64,000 nt of DNA from Wurfbainia villosa (GCA_025175895.1 CM046004.1:50953359-51017358); one strand, 5' to 3'. Positions 33,088 to 45,738 are shown, counted from the stretch's first letter. Notes: generated by a model from the letters alone, not told the origin. Numbers and translations: made by a program.

Positions 33088-36041
33088 TGTCACGCCCCGA
33101 GGGAGTCCCCGCCAGACAAAAATCCGACAGCATTTCCCCTGTACGGGTGACGATATCAATTTTTCATACAAGGCCTACATGGCCACTGTACATCGGTCAA
33201 CACGACCGGAATCCAAACAGCCCACGCAGGTAATAATTAGGCCTCATGCCATCAATTAAAGTAAATAAATAAAATCTATCACCTCTTGACTTACCCCTTC
33301 TGCCATTTGGGCAGGAATACTGATCCAAATCCAATCAAAATAAAATCTGAATAAATGTCCATAAGGACACCAAAAATCCCCGAGTACATAAATCCAACTC
33401 CAGTCCTAAACATATCTTCTAATAAAAATCCAAATCCATAAAACAAATAACCAATACACTATCACAATGCAGGGGGTTTGGCAGCTAGACTCTCCTGACA
33501 ACTTCATCCTGAAATAGATATAAATCAACGGGGTAAGTTCAAATAACTCAGTGGATATAGTCGATATGCAAGGTAAGAAATAGCTAACAATAACAATCAT
33601 GTCAGTACAGTCTCATATATATAGGGTCTGCAAGAAAGAAATACAAAAGGGACTGTACTTACCTGAATCTCCTACCCTGATATAGGAGCATGTGCCATAC
33701 TAGAAGAAACAAAGTCATCACCATATACAAATATGTATCCTGTATGCATGACAATCATATGCAACATCCAAGGCAGCAATAAAAATGCAGCAAACACAAT
33801 ACAAATGTTATCCATGCAAAATGCATGTAGTGCAAATGACATGGTCACCCCTGACGCCAGTCAGCCGCTTCACACGCGATGGTGAAGCCAAGTGGGTAGG
33901 GCTATGACAACTGTGCACTCTGCCATCACTACTCCTGAGTGACCGAGTGGACAGGATGCTATCAGAGTACACCTATCCTCCTGCCCCAAACAGAGTGGGG
34001 GAGCAAAGCTCTCATCTCCCGGTGTCGTAGACCAGAGGAGGGATCCCTGCCCGCTACCATGCTGACTCAACGCTACCCATGAGCGCACCAGCGGAGCCTG
34101 ATAGAGCAACTGTACACACTCTCTTGATGTATCACTAACCCATGAGTGGCAGCTTGTGCAGACCATGTAACTGGTTGCGGGATCAATATAAAGGAACCCC
34201 GTCCAACCAGCATGCAATCATATAAGATGGTGCATGATACTAAAGCATATAAATCCAACTAAAATACATATCCGAATAATATGCACAACCAATAAGTACA
34301 TATCTATGATCCAAGTAAAATAGGAAAGATATAATCATAAACCAATCAAATGCATGTATCAAGTAGGCACAATAACATACTAGGCATATAAACATGAAAA
34401 TTATTGCAAGTTATACTAACTAGCATATCAACATGACTATATCAAAAAGATAAGTCAAAATACCCACCTGATAAAATGCTCGAGAAAACCATGAAATCGT
34501 CATGACCGTGGTCCTGCCTCGTGAACGAAACCTGCATACAATATAACTATTGTTAAGCACCAAAATGAAACCCACCGTCAAATCAAATACTTAATTGATT
34601 TTTTTCTACATAACCAATTAACCCGAAGTAAATCCATCAAATCCAAGCACACGACAATGTGCTAAATTACTACTATATATCCCCAAGTAGACCCTCAACC
34701 CGTAGGTCACAAATTGTGATTATCTCTTAAATCCAATAACATATCCTTGCAATTAATCTCACCATGATCAATACTCATCGTATGAAAATATTATCCATCT
34801 CACAACCCAGAATTTATTCGAAATCAACAACATATCACCCAACCATCCCATATCCACCGAATACAATACGATCAATCGAATAACACCAAAATCGTGCTTA
34901 CTAGTTCGATCAACTCACCCAAACAGCTTGGTTCGTCGGAACACCCAACGCCAGCTGCTGCCCTAAACTTTTGCAGAAATCCCCTATTCACCAGCCTAAG
35001 GTTAACTGCCCAATCACAGATCCAATTCAATCAAAGTAAAATCGACGCTTACCAATTCCCGACAACCACCGACAGAGCACTCCCCAGCACCGGCAGCCCC
35101 AAATTCACTAGCTCCGGTGACCACCACAGAGATCACAGCCTTCGCCCCAAATTAGCATGCAGCGGTGACTCCCTAGCAGCAGGTGCGCGCGAGGATGAAG
35201 GGAGAGGAGTGGCGTCGGACGTCGACCGGAAAGCAACAGGCGACGGGTAGAAGAAGTCAGGAAGAGAGATGATGGCGGTTGCGCGAGCAATGGCGAAGGC
35301 GAGCGCGCAATGCATTCACATGAACAACGATGGCGGCATGGCCTCGTGTCAGACGGCAAAGTGGGAGAGGCTCGTGCGGCAGCCAGAGGCGAGGAGCTAG
35401 CGGCCTGGGCATCGGGAAGGCGGGCATCGGCGCTTGGGGGAGAAGGGGCGACCGCAAGGCTCGGCGTCGGCGTCAGCTCCGGCGTCTAGGGCAGAGGAGG
35501 TTGGTGCGAGGAAGAGCGAAGCAGCGGTGAAAGGCAAACGCTGCCTGTGAGCAGCGACCCCGGCGCGACCTCGGCGTCGGACGGCGAAGGGGAGACCTGG
35601 CGTGGCCGACGCGCGGGGAGAAGAAGACTCGGCGGCGAGGAGCCAGAGAAGAGCGGCGGAAGGAAACTCGTGAAGAAGGAGGGGTGCGGCCAGTGTTGTG
35701 TGTGGCGACACGAGGAAGAAGGGCTCGGAACAGGGATGCGGTGCGCGAGAAACTGCCGACTGAGGAGATGGGGTCGCGAGAGAGAAATTGGCGCACGGGG
35801 AAAAAGATTGGGATTGATACCTAATAATCCAAACCACCCCTTTTATAAATAACAATAAACCTAAGTTTTATTTTTTATTAACCCCTTAGAAATTTAATTA
35901 TCCCCGTAATTATCTCGTACGGGCTCCGTTTAAATCCAGAAAAAATCCTAAAATTCCCTAAAAATCTCAAAAAATTTCTAGGATTATTTTCTAAATTATT
36001 TGGCTATTTAATTTTATATTTTAAATTTTCAGTATTTAACA
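33088..36041 (-). mobile_element. Solo LTR, probably Ty3/Gypsy (2954 bp), in D integrase
   Basis: Ends are TGTCACGCCCC and ATTTAACA, with the perfect TSD AGGTC (33083-33087 and 36042-36046). Minus orientation is inferred from TTTATAAAAGGGG (about 35843-35856 on that strand), followed by a GC-rich leader-like region, and from the end GGGGCGTGACA, which is typical of long plant Gypsy LTRs (Tekay/Del type). The GC-rich part (35050-35800) opens many frames on both strands, but none shows a domain. No interior is present, so it is a solo LTR. Confidence 0.9.
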
Positions 36042-38179
36042 AGGTCGATGATGAATCATGCGAATCTTCCCAAGTCCTTTTGGGGCTATGCACTTCAGAC
36101 AGCTGTTTACTTGCTCAAAAGAATGCCAACCAAGGTAGTCTCTACTACTCCATATGAGATATGGAATAGTAAGAAACCTCATGTATCTTACTTGAAGATA
36201 TGGGGTTGTCCTGCTTATGTGAAGTGGACTGTGTCAGACAAACTAGATGCTAAGTCTGATAAATGTCTATTTATTGGATACCCTAAGGAAACGAGGGGTT
36301 ACTAATTCTATCATCTTGTGGAACAAAAGGTGTTTGTTTCAAGGCATGCTGTGTTTCTAGAGAAAGAGTTTCTCTTGCAAGAAAACAGTGGGAGTGTCGT
36401 TGAGCATGAGGAGGCTCAAGAGACTCCAATAGACATTGATGAGATACCTAATGAAGCACCACAGTCGATAACTCATAGTGATGAGCCATCAGCTGGACCA
36501 ATTGTGACACCACATCTTCGTATATCTAGTAGAACACGCAACATTCCTGAGAGATATGGATTTCTCGTAAGTCAATCGAATGACGTGTTACTCATTTATG
36601 ATGAGGAGCCTACCAGTTATGAAGAAGTTTTGAAAAGTTCAGAAAGGGATAAATGGCTTAACGTCATGAAGTCGGAAATGGATTCCATGTATGAAAATCA
36701 AGTTTGGAACTTGGTTGACCCACCTGAAGGCATAAAGCCTATAGGGTGCAAGTGGGTTTTCAAGAAGAAAACTGACATGGATGGTAATGTGATTACCTAT
36801 AAGGCTAGATTAGTGGCAAAAGGGTATTGTCAAAAGCAACGTGTTGATTATGACAATACCTATTCACCTATTGCTATGCTTAAATCCATTCGGATGCTCC
36901 TGGCCATAGCGGCTCATTATGATTATGAGATATTGCAGATGGATGTGAAAACAACTTTCCTTAATGGAAATCTACTCGAGGACGTGTATATGATACAACC
37001 TGAGGGTTTCACATCAGTTGATAAAACCAATGTTTGCAAACTGTGACGGTCCATATATGGATTGAAGCAAGCATCCAAGAGCTAGAATATCCATTTTGAT
37101 GAGACAATCAAAAAGTTTGATTTCTTACAAAATCTGGACGAACCTTGTGTGTACAAGAAGGTTAGTGGGAGTGCAGTCGTGTTCCTAGTATTGTATGTCG
37201 ATAATATATTACTTATAGGAAACGATGTATCTATCTTACAGTCAGTTAAAATTTGGTTGTCCAAGAAATTCTCCATGAAAGACCTGGGGAAAGCAACCTA
37301 CATCTTCGGGATTAAGATCTATAGGGATAGATCGAAACGATTGCTTGGTCTTTCGCAGTCTACATATATAGACCGAGTGCTAAAGAGGTTTAGCATGTAG
37401 GAATCCAAGAAAGGTTTCCTACCCATCGGGCATGGGATACACCTTTCGAAGTCTATGTGTCCGTGCACAGAAGACAAGAGGATTTGCATGAGTAAGATTC
37501 CCTATGCATCCGCAATAGGATCTATCATGTATGTTATGTTATGTACGAGGCCCGATGTATCGTATGCTCTGAGTGTCACGAGCAGATACCAGTATGATCT
37601 AGGAATGGATCATTGGGCGGCTATTAAGACGATCCTTAAGTACTTAAGAAGAACTAAGGATGTGTTCCTAATATATGGAGAAGGGGACATGGTGATACGC
37701 GGGTATACGGATGTCAGCTTCCAGACAGACAAGGATGATTCTAGGTCTCAGTCTAGGTATGTGTTCACCTTGAATGGGGCGTAGTGAGTTGGAAAAGTTC
37801 CAAACAAGATACTGTAGCAGATTCTACCACAGAGGCAGAATACATTGCAACTTTAGAAGCTGCAAAGGAAGCAGTTTGGATCAAGAAGTTCATTTATGAA
37901 CTTGGTGTGGTTCCAGCCATTGTTGAAGCAATACCGGTTTACTGCGACAACAATGGAGCAATTGCACAGGCAAAAGAGCTAAGGTCTCATCAATGGTCCA
38001 AACATGTGCTTCACCACTATCATCTAATCAAAGAGATCATTAGTAGGAAGGAAATACAAATCGAGATGATTCCCACTGAAAAGAACTTAGCGGATCCTTT
38101 AACTAAGGCCTTACCTCAAAGTAAGTTTGAGGGCCACGTTAGGGCCTATGGTATTGGATACCGTGGCAATTGGCATTAG
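36042..38179 (+). pseudogene. Element D integrase C-terminus, reverse transcriptase and RNase H
   Basis: Resumes as MMNHANLPKSFWGYALQTA (integrase) and WGCPAYVK...CLFIGYP. RT begins at WKWV-like GCKWVFKKKTDMDG, with KARLVAKGY, ILQMDVKTTFLNG and the catalytic box LYVDNILLIGND, where the second Asp of YVDD is Asn. RNase H has YTDVSFQTDKDD, SWKSSKQDTVADSTTEAEYIA and YCDNNGAI, then the end of the polyprotein at TAG 38179. Stops at 36303, 37044, 37083 and 37398, and a frameshift near 37780. Several stops fit C-to-T decay (for example Trp to TAG at 37083). Confidence 0.88.
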
Positions 38180-38193
38180 GCCAAGTGGGAGTT
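38180..38193 (+). other. Element D polypurine tract
   Basis: CCAAGTGGGAGTTT directly before the 3' LTR; the same form is present in C (48121-48134) and E (58425-58437). Confidence 0.7.
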
Positions 38194-38661
38194 TGTTAGT
38201 GATATATGAGAGGTGTCCTAAGACAATCACCTTGTGTTTAAATCATTTATATGATAAATGAAGATTCACTATTTGAGTATATATATTTTCATGTATTTGA
38301 TTAGATCTTAAACTCATTTACTGAATATCCACGATACGATTCACAGCATGAGAGAATTTGTGATTGGATCACAACTAGTGAGTATCTCTACATGTGTAAT
38401 TGTGATGTATTGGAATTATCCTTAGTCAATGAATTGATGGATTTGGACACCATCAATTCTATCGAGACTAGCATGAGGTATACTCCTTGGTGTATCCAAG
38501 CAGCTAATTCTCACTGGTTGGAGACATTGTGATGTCCGGAGTTAATCGTGGATGCTAGTTAATGTAACTAGTTCATTGGAGTAACAAGCTGTAAGACTTC
38601 ATATGGTTCTCTGCATATATGGATATGTCAATGAAGTTCTTACTGCAGCTTAAGTGTGATG

Positions 38662-39876
38662 TGTTAGGGCAATCTCTTGCCATGATTAGGTTTTGATGTG
38701 TGTGGCAAAGGGTTTAAGTTAGTTTGTTATGTTGATTTGATATGTGCGTTGAAGTCGTGCAGGACTTAGTAATTTGCACATGGAGTCGTGGCGAGTTTCA
38801 CAACTCATGACTCGGTCCTTGAGTCGGTGAAGGATGGCTTTGCGAAAGTCGTGCGCTTGGAGCATCCGAGGGACCACCGGACGAGGAGCTTGGAGTGAAG
38901 CCGGAGGAAGTAGACTTCGAGGCAAGAGACGCGAAGAAGCATTGCAGAGCCGTGCGCCTGATGCTGCCGAGGGATGTGGCCGCGAACGAAGAGAACTTCG
39001 AAGACGAGGGACTCCGAGAGATGAGAGTGAGCGAATGTAACTCGGGAAGGGGTAGCTCTTAGGTGAAACTTGGCCATTTGGCTAAGTGTCGGATGGGATT
39101 TCTCTACACCAGTCGACTGCTCTGAGTCGAACGTGGTTCGACTGGTATTCAACTGAGTGTTTTGAGGCCAGCAGTCGACTGTCATATGTGGGAAGTCGAC
39201 TGCCAAGACCATCGATCCGATCGAAGGCGAATGCCGATCGGTAGTCGAAGGGTTTGCCAGAACCTCGTAGCCGATCGGGCGTCGATTACGAGGAGGCGAT
39301 GATCGATGAGGTCCATCAGTCGACTGCCAAGTGTTCCGTTGGACTACAATGGTCGGGATCCGACGTGTTTGGAGGCCGTTGGAGTGGTGGCAGTCGACTG
39401 CCAAGGGCAGCAGTCGATTGGTGGCGGCCAACGGGAAGAAAAGCTTCCTCTCTATAAAAAGAGAGGGTGTGGGCTTTTGGATGAAAAATGTTTATGCTCT
39501 AAGTGATCTTCCAAGTGCCCCACAAGCTTTAAACTCTTCTTACTTGCTTTTACTCCATTCTTATTGTAAGAAGAGTGATCTTGATTGTAAAAGTTACCTC
39601 CACCTAGCTTGGTGCAAAGGAGAGACCAATAGTGATTGGCTTTGGAGGAGTGATTCACCTCGGACGAATCGGGATCGTGGATTAGCGGCGTAGCCGTGAA
39701 CCACGTTACGACATTGTGTTAGCATTGTCTTTTTCCTTTTCTTTGTCTTTATTTGTTTAATTTTCTTGTATTGTTGTTTTCGCTTGCGCTAATCTAATTG
39801 TAGACGAGCAAATTACGACATCCATCGTAAGAGGGCTATTCACCCCCCTCTAGCCAGCCATTTCGATCCCCCAATA
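38662..39876 (+). repeat. Element N 5' LTR (1215 bp)
   Basis: Starts TGTTAGGGCAATC and ends CCCCCAATA (CA changed to TA; the 3' LTR has CCAACA). CAGTCGACTG is at 39110, 39172, 39317 and 39391, with CGATCG-rich sequence at 39210-39305. TATAAAA at 39453. Confidence 0.9.
39453..39459 (+). promoter_or_regulatory. TATA box in N 5' LTR
   Basis: TATAAAA inside CTCTCTATAAAAAGAGAG. This region is deleted from the N 3' LTR. Confidence 0.65.
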
Positions 39877-39878
39877 AG

Positions 39879-39891
39879 TGGTATTAGAGCC
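39879..39891 (+). other. Element N primer binding site
   Basis: TGGTATTAGAGCC, one change from the methionine-tRNA PBS. Confidence 0.88.
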
Positions 39892-39939
39892 AAGTCGCTT
39901 CTCAAGGACTAACCGCTGCAACAAGCACTTCATCAAAAG

Positions 39940-41655
39940 ATGGCCGGCTCCAACATTCACCCACGAAAGTTTGAAGGGGAATTCACTTGGTGGAAGAAGC
40001 AAATGGAGGTATTTTTTGAAACGGATTTTGATATCATGATTACAATGGAATCCGGTTTCCTTTTGCCTAGGGATGAAGAAGGGAAGCCAATAGAGAAATC
40101 TAGGTGGACCAAAAAGCAAAGGGAAGATCACCTTGCAAACTCAAAAGCCAAGCATCATCTCTTCAATGTGCTCCCCCAACAAGAGATCAACCGCATAGGA
40201 GAATGCCTAAGTGCCAAGGAGATGTGGGAGAAGCTAATTGAGTTTCATGAAGGTACATCCGAGGCGAAGCTAGCAAGGAGAGATCTCCTCCGCTCCCAAC
40301 TCAACAACATTAAACTAGAAAAGGGAGAAAAGGTAATTTCCTTACATTCTCGTTTCAAGAAAATTATAACCGGTTTGTCAAGTGTAGGTGAGAAGCTATC
40401 AAACCTGGATATGGTTATGAAGGCTATAGATGCCTTTCCGTGATCCTCAAAATGGAGTTCCATGGTGGACTCATTTTATATCTCCAAGAACTTAGAAGTA
40501 AGCACCTTGGAGGAATTCTTCTCAACAATGGAGCTCCATGAAACAAGGCTTGAAGGAATACAAGAAGACCCTAGAATCCAACCTTCAAGGGGAGTAGCAT
40601 TGATGGCAAATAAGGGGAAGAAGAAGATGGAGATCCCCTCCTCCGATGATGATGAAGCATCCTCCTCCTCCTCCATGGATAGCACGGAAGAAGCTTATAT
40701 GGTAAGGAGGGTAAGACATGTTTTAAAAGGTTTTAGATTTAATAAATCTAATGATAGGAATAGAAGACAAAGGGGGAAAATCATTTGCTACAATTGCCAA
40801 GGAGAGGGACACATAAGGGATAATTGTCCCCTCCTAAACAAGAGCAAGGAAGAAAAGAAAAAGAAGGAAGAAAAGAAGAAGAAAAAGGAAGAGGAGAAGA
40901 AAGCAAAGGAAAAGGGAAAGGCCAAGGCATTCAAAGCAAAGACTTAGGATGACCCTTCCTCCTCATCTTCATCATCATCCGAGGAAGAAAATGCATTTGT
41001 CACCAACCTAGCATTGATGGCATTTGACGACTTGGATTGCTCCTCCACCGAAAATGAAGAATCAAGCACAAGTGGAGAGAGCTCAAGTGAAGGGGGAGCC
41101 TCCTCTACCTCCTCATCCGAAGAAGAAGAGGACATGGAAACTATGGTAACCAATCTTTCACCTAGTAAAATAGTTTCTATGATTTCTAGCTTAACTAAGG
41201 ATTTATTTAGAGCAAAGAAGAAAAATAAGAGCATGTTAGATCAAATTAAGGATTTAGAAAATAAGCTAGAAAAAGCATGCTTAAATGATAATATTTCTTC
41301 TAGCTTAAATGATGCATGCTCACATGATAACTATATGCCTTTTGATGTTAATGATGCATGCATAGAGGAAAATAGGGCTTTAAGAGAGAAAGTAGATTAT
41401 TTTACCAAAGCCCTAGAAAAGTTTACAATTGGCTCAAACACCTTGAACATGATTATAAGGAGCCAAAGAGCTAGCTTCAATAAGAAAGGCCTAGGATACA
41501 AAGAAAAGAAAAATTAAAAGGCCTATAAATGCCTAATTGCTAGGGGACAAGATAAGAAGAAGGTAATAGCTAGAAAATGGATCCCCAAGGAGTATTTAGT
41601 GAACCCAATAGGAAAGAACTTATTTTGGGTTCCTAAATCCATTCTTAAGGGTTAG
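39940..41655 (+). pseudogene. Element N gag, one frame with three in-frame stops
   Basis: ATG 39940 starts MAGSNIHPRKFEGEFTWWKK. One frame of 572 codons runs to TAG 41653-41655, interrupted by TGA 40441 (Arg in R), TAG 40945 (Trp in R) and TAA 41515. There are no frameshifts. Domains: UBN2-like Gag core to about residue 240, a Ser-rich spacer, zinc knuckle CYNCQGEGHIRDNC at 40792-40833, a long Lys/Glu helix, a Ser/Glu-acidic linker, a coiled coil (about 41210-41280) and the tail IPKEYLVNPIGKNLFWVPKS. The tail is where Copia polyproteins continue into protease; here a stop follows. The N-terminus, knuckle and tail make Gag identity firm. It would assemble particles and bind RNA. Confidence 0.87.
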
Positions 41656-42931
41656 GAAAACCCTAAGATAGTCAACCATATGCATTTCACCTATATCATA
41701 TGTTGGTTGACTTAGGATGGTGGGACCTCACTTTTAGAAGTAGTGTTGGGTGATGATAATGTGCCCATAAATAGATAATAATGCTTAAATCATGATAGTT
41801 GATGTAATTGTTACACATGTTTGCAATCATGATTTATGATTTTGATATTTGGCACATAATCATGAGAAATAGGATTTAAATCATGCCTTAGGTGATATTT
41901 GCTAATTATCATCATGTAATACCTAATGCATGATTATTACTTGATGAATACATGTATTTAATGATCATAATGTGTAATTCATTCATATATGTCATTATGA
42001 TCATGTGGATTGTTAGGGTGATACTTAACCTTGATAGAATTGCATGAATATAATGGTTAAGTATATACAAATACCTCTAGGATACATCTCCCACTCACTA
42101 TAGTCTACCATGATTGAAAACTTAGCATGAGTGAGATGTTAGGATGATACAAATGTCCACTAATGCCTATGGCATTTAGATGGTCATTTAAAGTATCAAA
42201 ATAGCAATAATAGACCAATCATGGGGAAGGCTTATGTTTAATTCATAGACATATTGCCCAAAGATCATGGTTGGATATTTCATATGTTTTCAAAACAATT
42301 TCTTAATCTAAAATCTATGTATTCATGTTTTGAAACAATTGGAACCAAAACTAGGTGGTAAACTTGATACTAGAATGAACAAAAACCTTGTGATTTTTAA
42401 AGCTTTTGGATTTTTAGCAAATCTCAGAAAATATAATGATTTTTCATAAAAAAAAAAACTATTTTTCATTTATAGATATACTTAAAAGAAATGTGTTCCC
42501 CAAATTTCATGATTTTTTGAATTTTTTGGAATTTTTAATGCATTTCTGAATTTCACTAAAAATCGTAATTTTGAAAAAGCAGTGTGCCCGATCGGTAGTC
42601 CGAACAATGATCATTGGTGGCCTGATATTCCGAACAGTAAAGACTGATTTCAGTTATTAAACCAATTTTTGGTATTTTCCTTCTATTAGACTTGATGCCA
42701 TGTGTTTATAACTTAGTATTAATCTTTTTGATAGTGTCAAAGGGGGAAAAAATATTATGTTTAAGTTAATTATGATAGGGGGAGAAATATGTATGGGGAG
42801 TTTCATGGATTAAGAGGGAGTTGCATGTTGCTATATCATGTTTATGTTTACATGCTTTCTTACCTTAGAAATTTTTATCAGATGTTTTTACCTAACTTAA
42901 ACAGATTGTCACACATCAAAAAGGGGAAGAT
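41656..42931 (+). other. Element N 3' non-coding tract and PPT
   Basis: A/T-rich, no reading frame. PPT-like purine runs occur at about 42738-42750, 42777-42786 and, as the true PPT, AAAAAGGGGAAGA at 42919-42931. A short CGATCG-containing zone is at 42585-42640, matching in position the variable zones of A and B. Confidence 0.7.
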
Positions 42932-43986
42932 TGTTAGGGCAATCTCTTGCCATGATTAGGTTTTGATGTGTGTGGCAAAGGGTTTAAGTTAGTTTGTTAT
43001 GTTGATTTGATATGTGCGTTGAAGTCGTGCAGGACTTAGTAATTCGCACATGGAGCCGTGGCGAGTTTCACAACTCATGACTCGGTCCTTGAGTGAGTGA
43101 AGGATGGCTTTGCGGAAGTCGTACGCTTGGAGCATCCGAGGGACCGCCGGACGAGGAGCTTGGAGTGAAGTCAGAGAAAGTAGACTTCGAGGCAAGAGAT
43201 GCGAAGGAGCATTGCGACCGTCGCTGATCTTTGCGAGGACGTGGCTGCGAAGAGAACTTGGCGAGGACTCCGAGAGATGAGAGTGAGCGAATGTAACCCG
43301 GGAAGGGGTAGCTCTTAGGTGAAACTTGGACATTTGGCTAAGTGTCGGATGGGATTTCCCGACACTAGTCGACTACCATGGAATGGCGATCATCGTTCCG
43401 AGTCGAGCGTGGTTCGACTGGTATTCGGCCCGAGTGTTTTGAGGCTGTCGATCGCCATATGTGATCGTATCAAGACCATCGATCAGCGATCAGCGATCGG
43501 AGTCGAAATGGTTTAGCCAATCGTCATAGCCGATCGGGCGGTAGGCGTCGACTGGTGCGAAGCGTGATCGATGAGGTCCATCGATCGTTGGATGAAAATG
43601 CTTATGCTCTAAGTGATCTTCCAAGTGCCTCACAAGCTTTAAACTCTTCTTACTTGCTTTTACTCCATTATTATTGTAAGAAGAGTGATCTTGATTGTAA
43701 AGGTTACCTCCACCTAGCTTGGTGCAAAGGAGAGACCAATAGTGATTGGCTTTGGAGGAGTGATTCACCTCGGACGAATCGGGATCGTGGATTAGCGGCG
43801 TAGCCATGAACCACGTTACGACATTGTGTTAGCATTGTCTTTTTCCTTTTCTTTGTCTTTATTTGTTTAATTTGCTAGTATTGTTGTTTTTGCTTGCGCT
43901 AATCTAATTGTAGATGAGCAAATTACGACATCCATTGTAAGAGGGCTATTCACCCCCCTCTAGCCGGCTGTTTTGATCCCCCAACA
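42932..43986 (+). repeat. Element N 3' LTR (1055 bp, promoter region deleted)
   Basis: Pairs with 38662-39876 but lacks about 145 bp corresponding to 39335-39480, including the TATA box. The joint lies at a TTGGA microhomology (43592). No exact CAGTCGACTG remains; CGATCG variants stand at the equivalent places (43387, 43449, 43470-43500). Confidence 0.88.
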
Positions 43987-45738
43987 TGATGTTCCTTTGA
44001 CTTGCAGTATTCAAGTCATCTTGGTCACGGAGACTTATGCTTTGACATCTTAAGCAAGCATCTCCAAGGAGATGTGGACCTTGAATGATTGGGTATAAGT
44101 CGAAGTGATCGAAGATGTTTGAATAGCCTATAAAGGATTCACCACTCCTTGCGAGGAAATGTATACCCATGGCCTCTCATCAGATTGTTACTAAAGTCTT
44201 TGGCCAAAGCATTACATGTTTAGAGTAAGGTACTCTTAGATACATGTGCAGTAACTAGAATCCGTAGGATGAGGAAATGATACTTGGGCTAGGTGTGATG
44301 TAGTCGACCTAGTGGGGACTGACACTATAGACCCTGTCCTGAACCAAGTGGGTATAAGATGCTTGAAAGGAACGGGGCATGATTCATTAAAGTTGCTGAA
44401 GGGTTTCAGAAATGGTTCTGGAATCAACCGTTGATTTTTTGGTTAATTGGGGATCATGATGTACTACTAGGTGTCACTCATGATCGTTCTATAATTAATA
44501 GTTAATTATAGATAGCCAACATAAATTAGGAATCTATTTTGTCACATGCACAACGAGCGTAATCCGAAGGATTTAAAACAAGCTTGAGAATGAGATTCTC
44601 AGATCGAGAGAAACTAGATTTGGTTGGACCAAACAAGGAGCGAGCATGAAATCATTTCAGTCGCAATGGAAGCATGGATGGGCCGAGTCTTATGAAGACA
44701 TGATGGATGAACCAAATTGGTTTGATTCTAATCCAATGGTGGAGAATAAACCAAAAGGGTTTGGTTTGCTTTAAACGAATGAACCAAAGTTGGTTCGGTT
44801 CGTTTTAACTTAAAATAGACCAACTCGGTTCGGTTTATTTTAACTTAAATTATTGGAGTGGATTAACGGGTTTTGGTTATGAACCAATAACCGTTAGGAG
44901 AATGTGTTCTCTATAAAACATGGCTTAAGGTTTTTTCGTGGATAACTTGTGCTTTGGAAACCCTAGCCACCCAAGCCCTTCTCCTCTCCTTGCCGCCCAA
45001 CCTTGCTGCCGCCAGCCATTGTGTTGTCGTCCACCTTGCTATCAGCATCCAAGCTGTTGTCGGTCATCCTTCAGCGACCCTCCGACGACATCCCTTGGCT
45101 CCGGCGACCAAGGTGCAGTCGGCCTTCGTCCTTTGGGCTGGCGCAACTCCTCCACCAAGCTGTCCAGTTTTCTGGACAACTTGTTTCCCTTCATGTCGGA
45201 GCGTCATTTGGACGACGTTTGGAGCTTCAACAGCGGCTACATTGCCAGAGATTTGATCTCCGATAATCCTCATAGGTGGAGAACCAAGGATTTGTCAATT
45301 GATTGACGAATACCTCTCCGGAGAAGCGAGTTTTGTGAACTCGTTTTCGAATCCGAATTTTGATTTAGATTGTGATCTTCTCTCAATCATATCGTCTTCA
45401 ACACAAGGCTAGTGACTCCTACGAAGATGAGCCTAGTAGCTTGGTGAAGCTATCCCGACGATACTCGGCGTGGATACGGATAGAGGCAATTCTAGCGAGA
45501 GTTGCTCCGGTTGATGTCATTCCCGCTACACGTGATACGTCAGGTATAACTAGCATAATTTATTTTTATTGTAAAATTTGAAACTATAATTATGTCTACA
45601 GATATTGTACTATGCATGTGTGTGATGTGTGTGTTGTAATAAATTAGATTTATTACTTTTTAATTCTTCCGCTGTGCACATATTTATGAAACATGTTCGA
45701 ACACACACTCACCGCGGTGCCGAAAACCCGACAATAGC

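Larger units (their letters stand above)
38662..43986 (+). mobile_element. Element N: second gag-only LTR retrotransposon family
   Basis: Complete element (5.3 kb) with the perfect TSD TGATG (38657-38661 and 43987-43991). 5' LTR 38662-39876, PBS 39879-39891, gag 39940-41655, non-coding tract with PPT, 3' LTR 42932-43986. The 3.05-kb interior contains gag only. Its gag is homologous to R's gag; its LTR is of the R / 28265 solo-LTR type. The uninterrupted target is visible at 27066 in D's 5' LTR. Confidence 0.93.
26604..45733 (+). mobile_element. Element D: Copia element inserted in C integrase (19.1 kb with its own insertions)
   Basis: Bounded by the perfect TSD ATAGC (26599-26603 and 45734-45738). 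5' LTR 26604-30053, PBS 30055, gag-pol 31295-38179, PPT, 3' LTR 38194-45733. Subtracting the nested insertions, both LTRs come to about 2,210 bp and the interior to about 5.2 kb, a complete Copia element. All reading damage except one frameshift is nonsense mutation. Confidence 0.93.
38194..45733 (+). repeat. Element D 3' LTR (interrupted by element N)
   Basis: Starts TGTTAGTGATATATG and ends AAACCCGACA. It is split at 38661/43987 by N. Net length is about 2,210 bp, as in the 5' LTR. TATA at 44912. The ATTACCGG inverted repeat has decayed here. Confidence 0.9.

Noticed and set aside
35050..35855. GC-rich overlapping frames on both strands that look like a host gene's first exon
   Set aside because: They lie wholly inside a TSD-bounded solo LTR and correspond to its GC-rich leader. 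No domain is visible.
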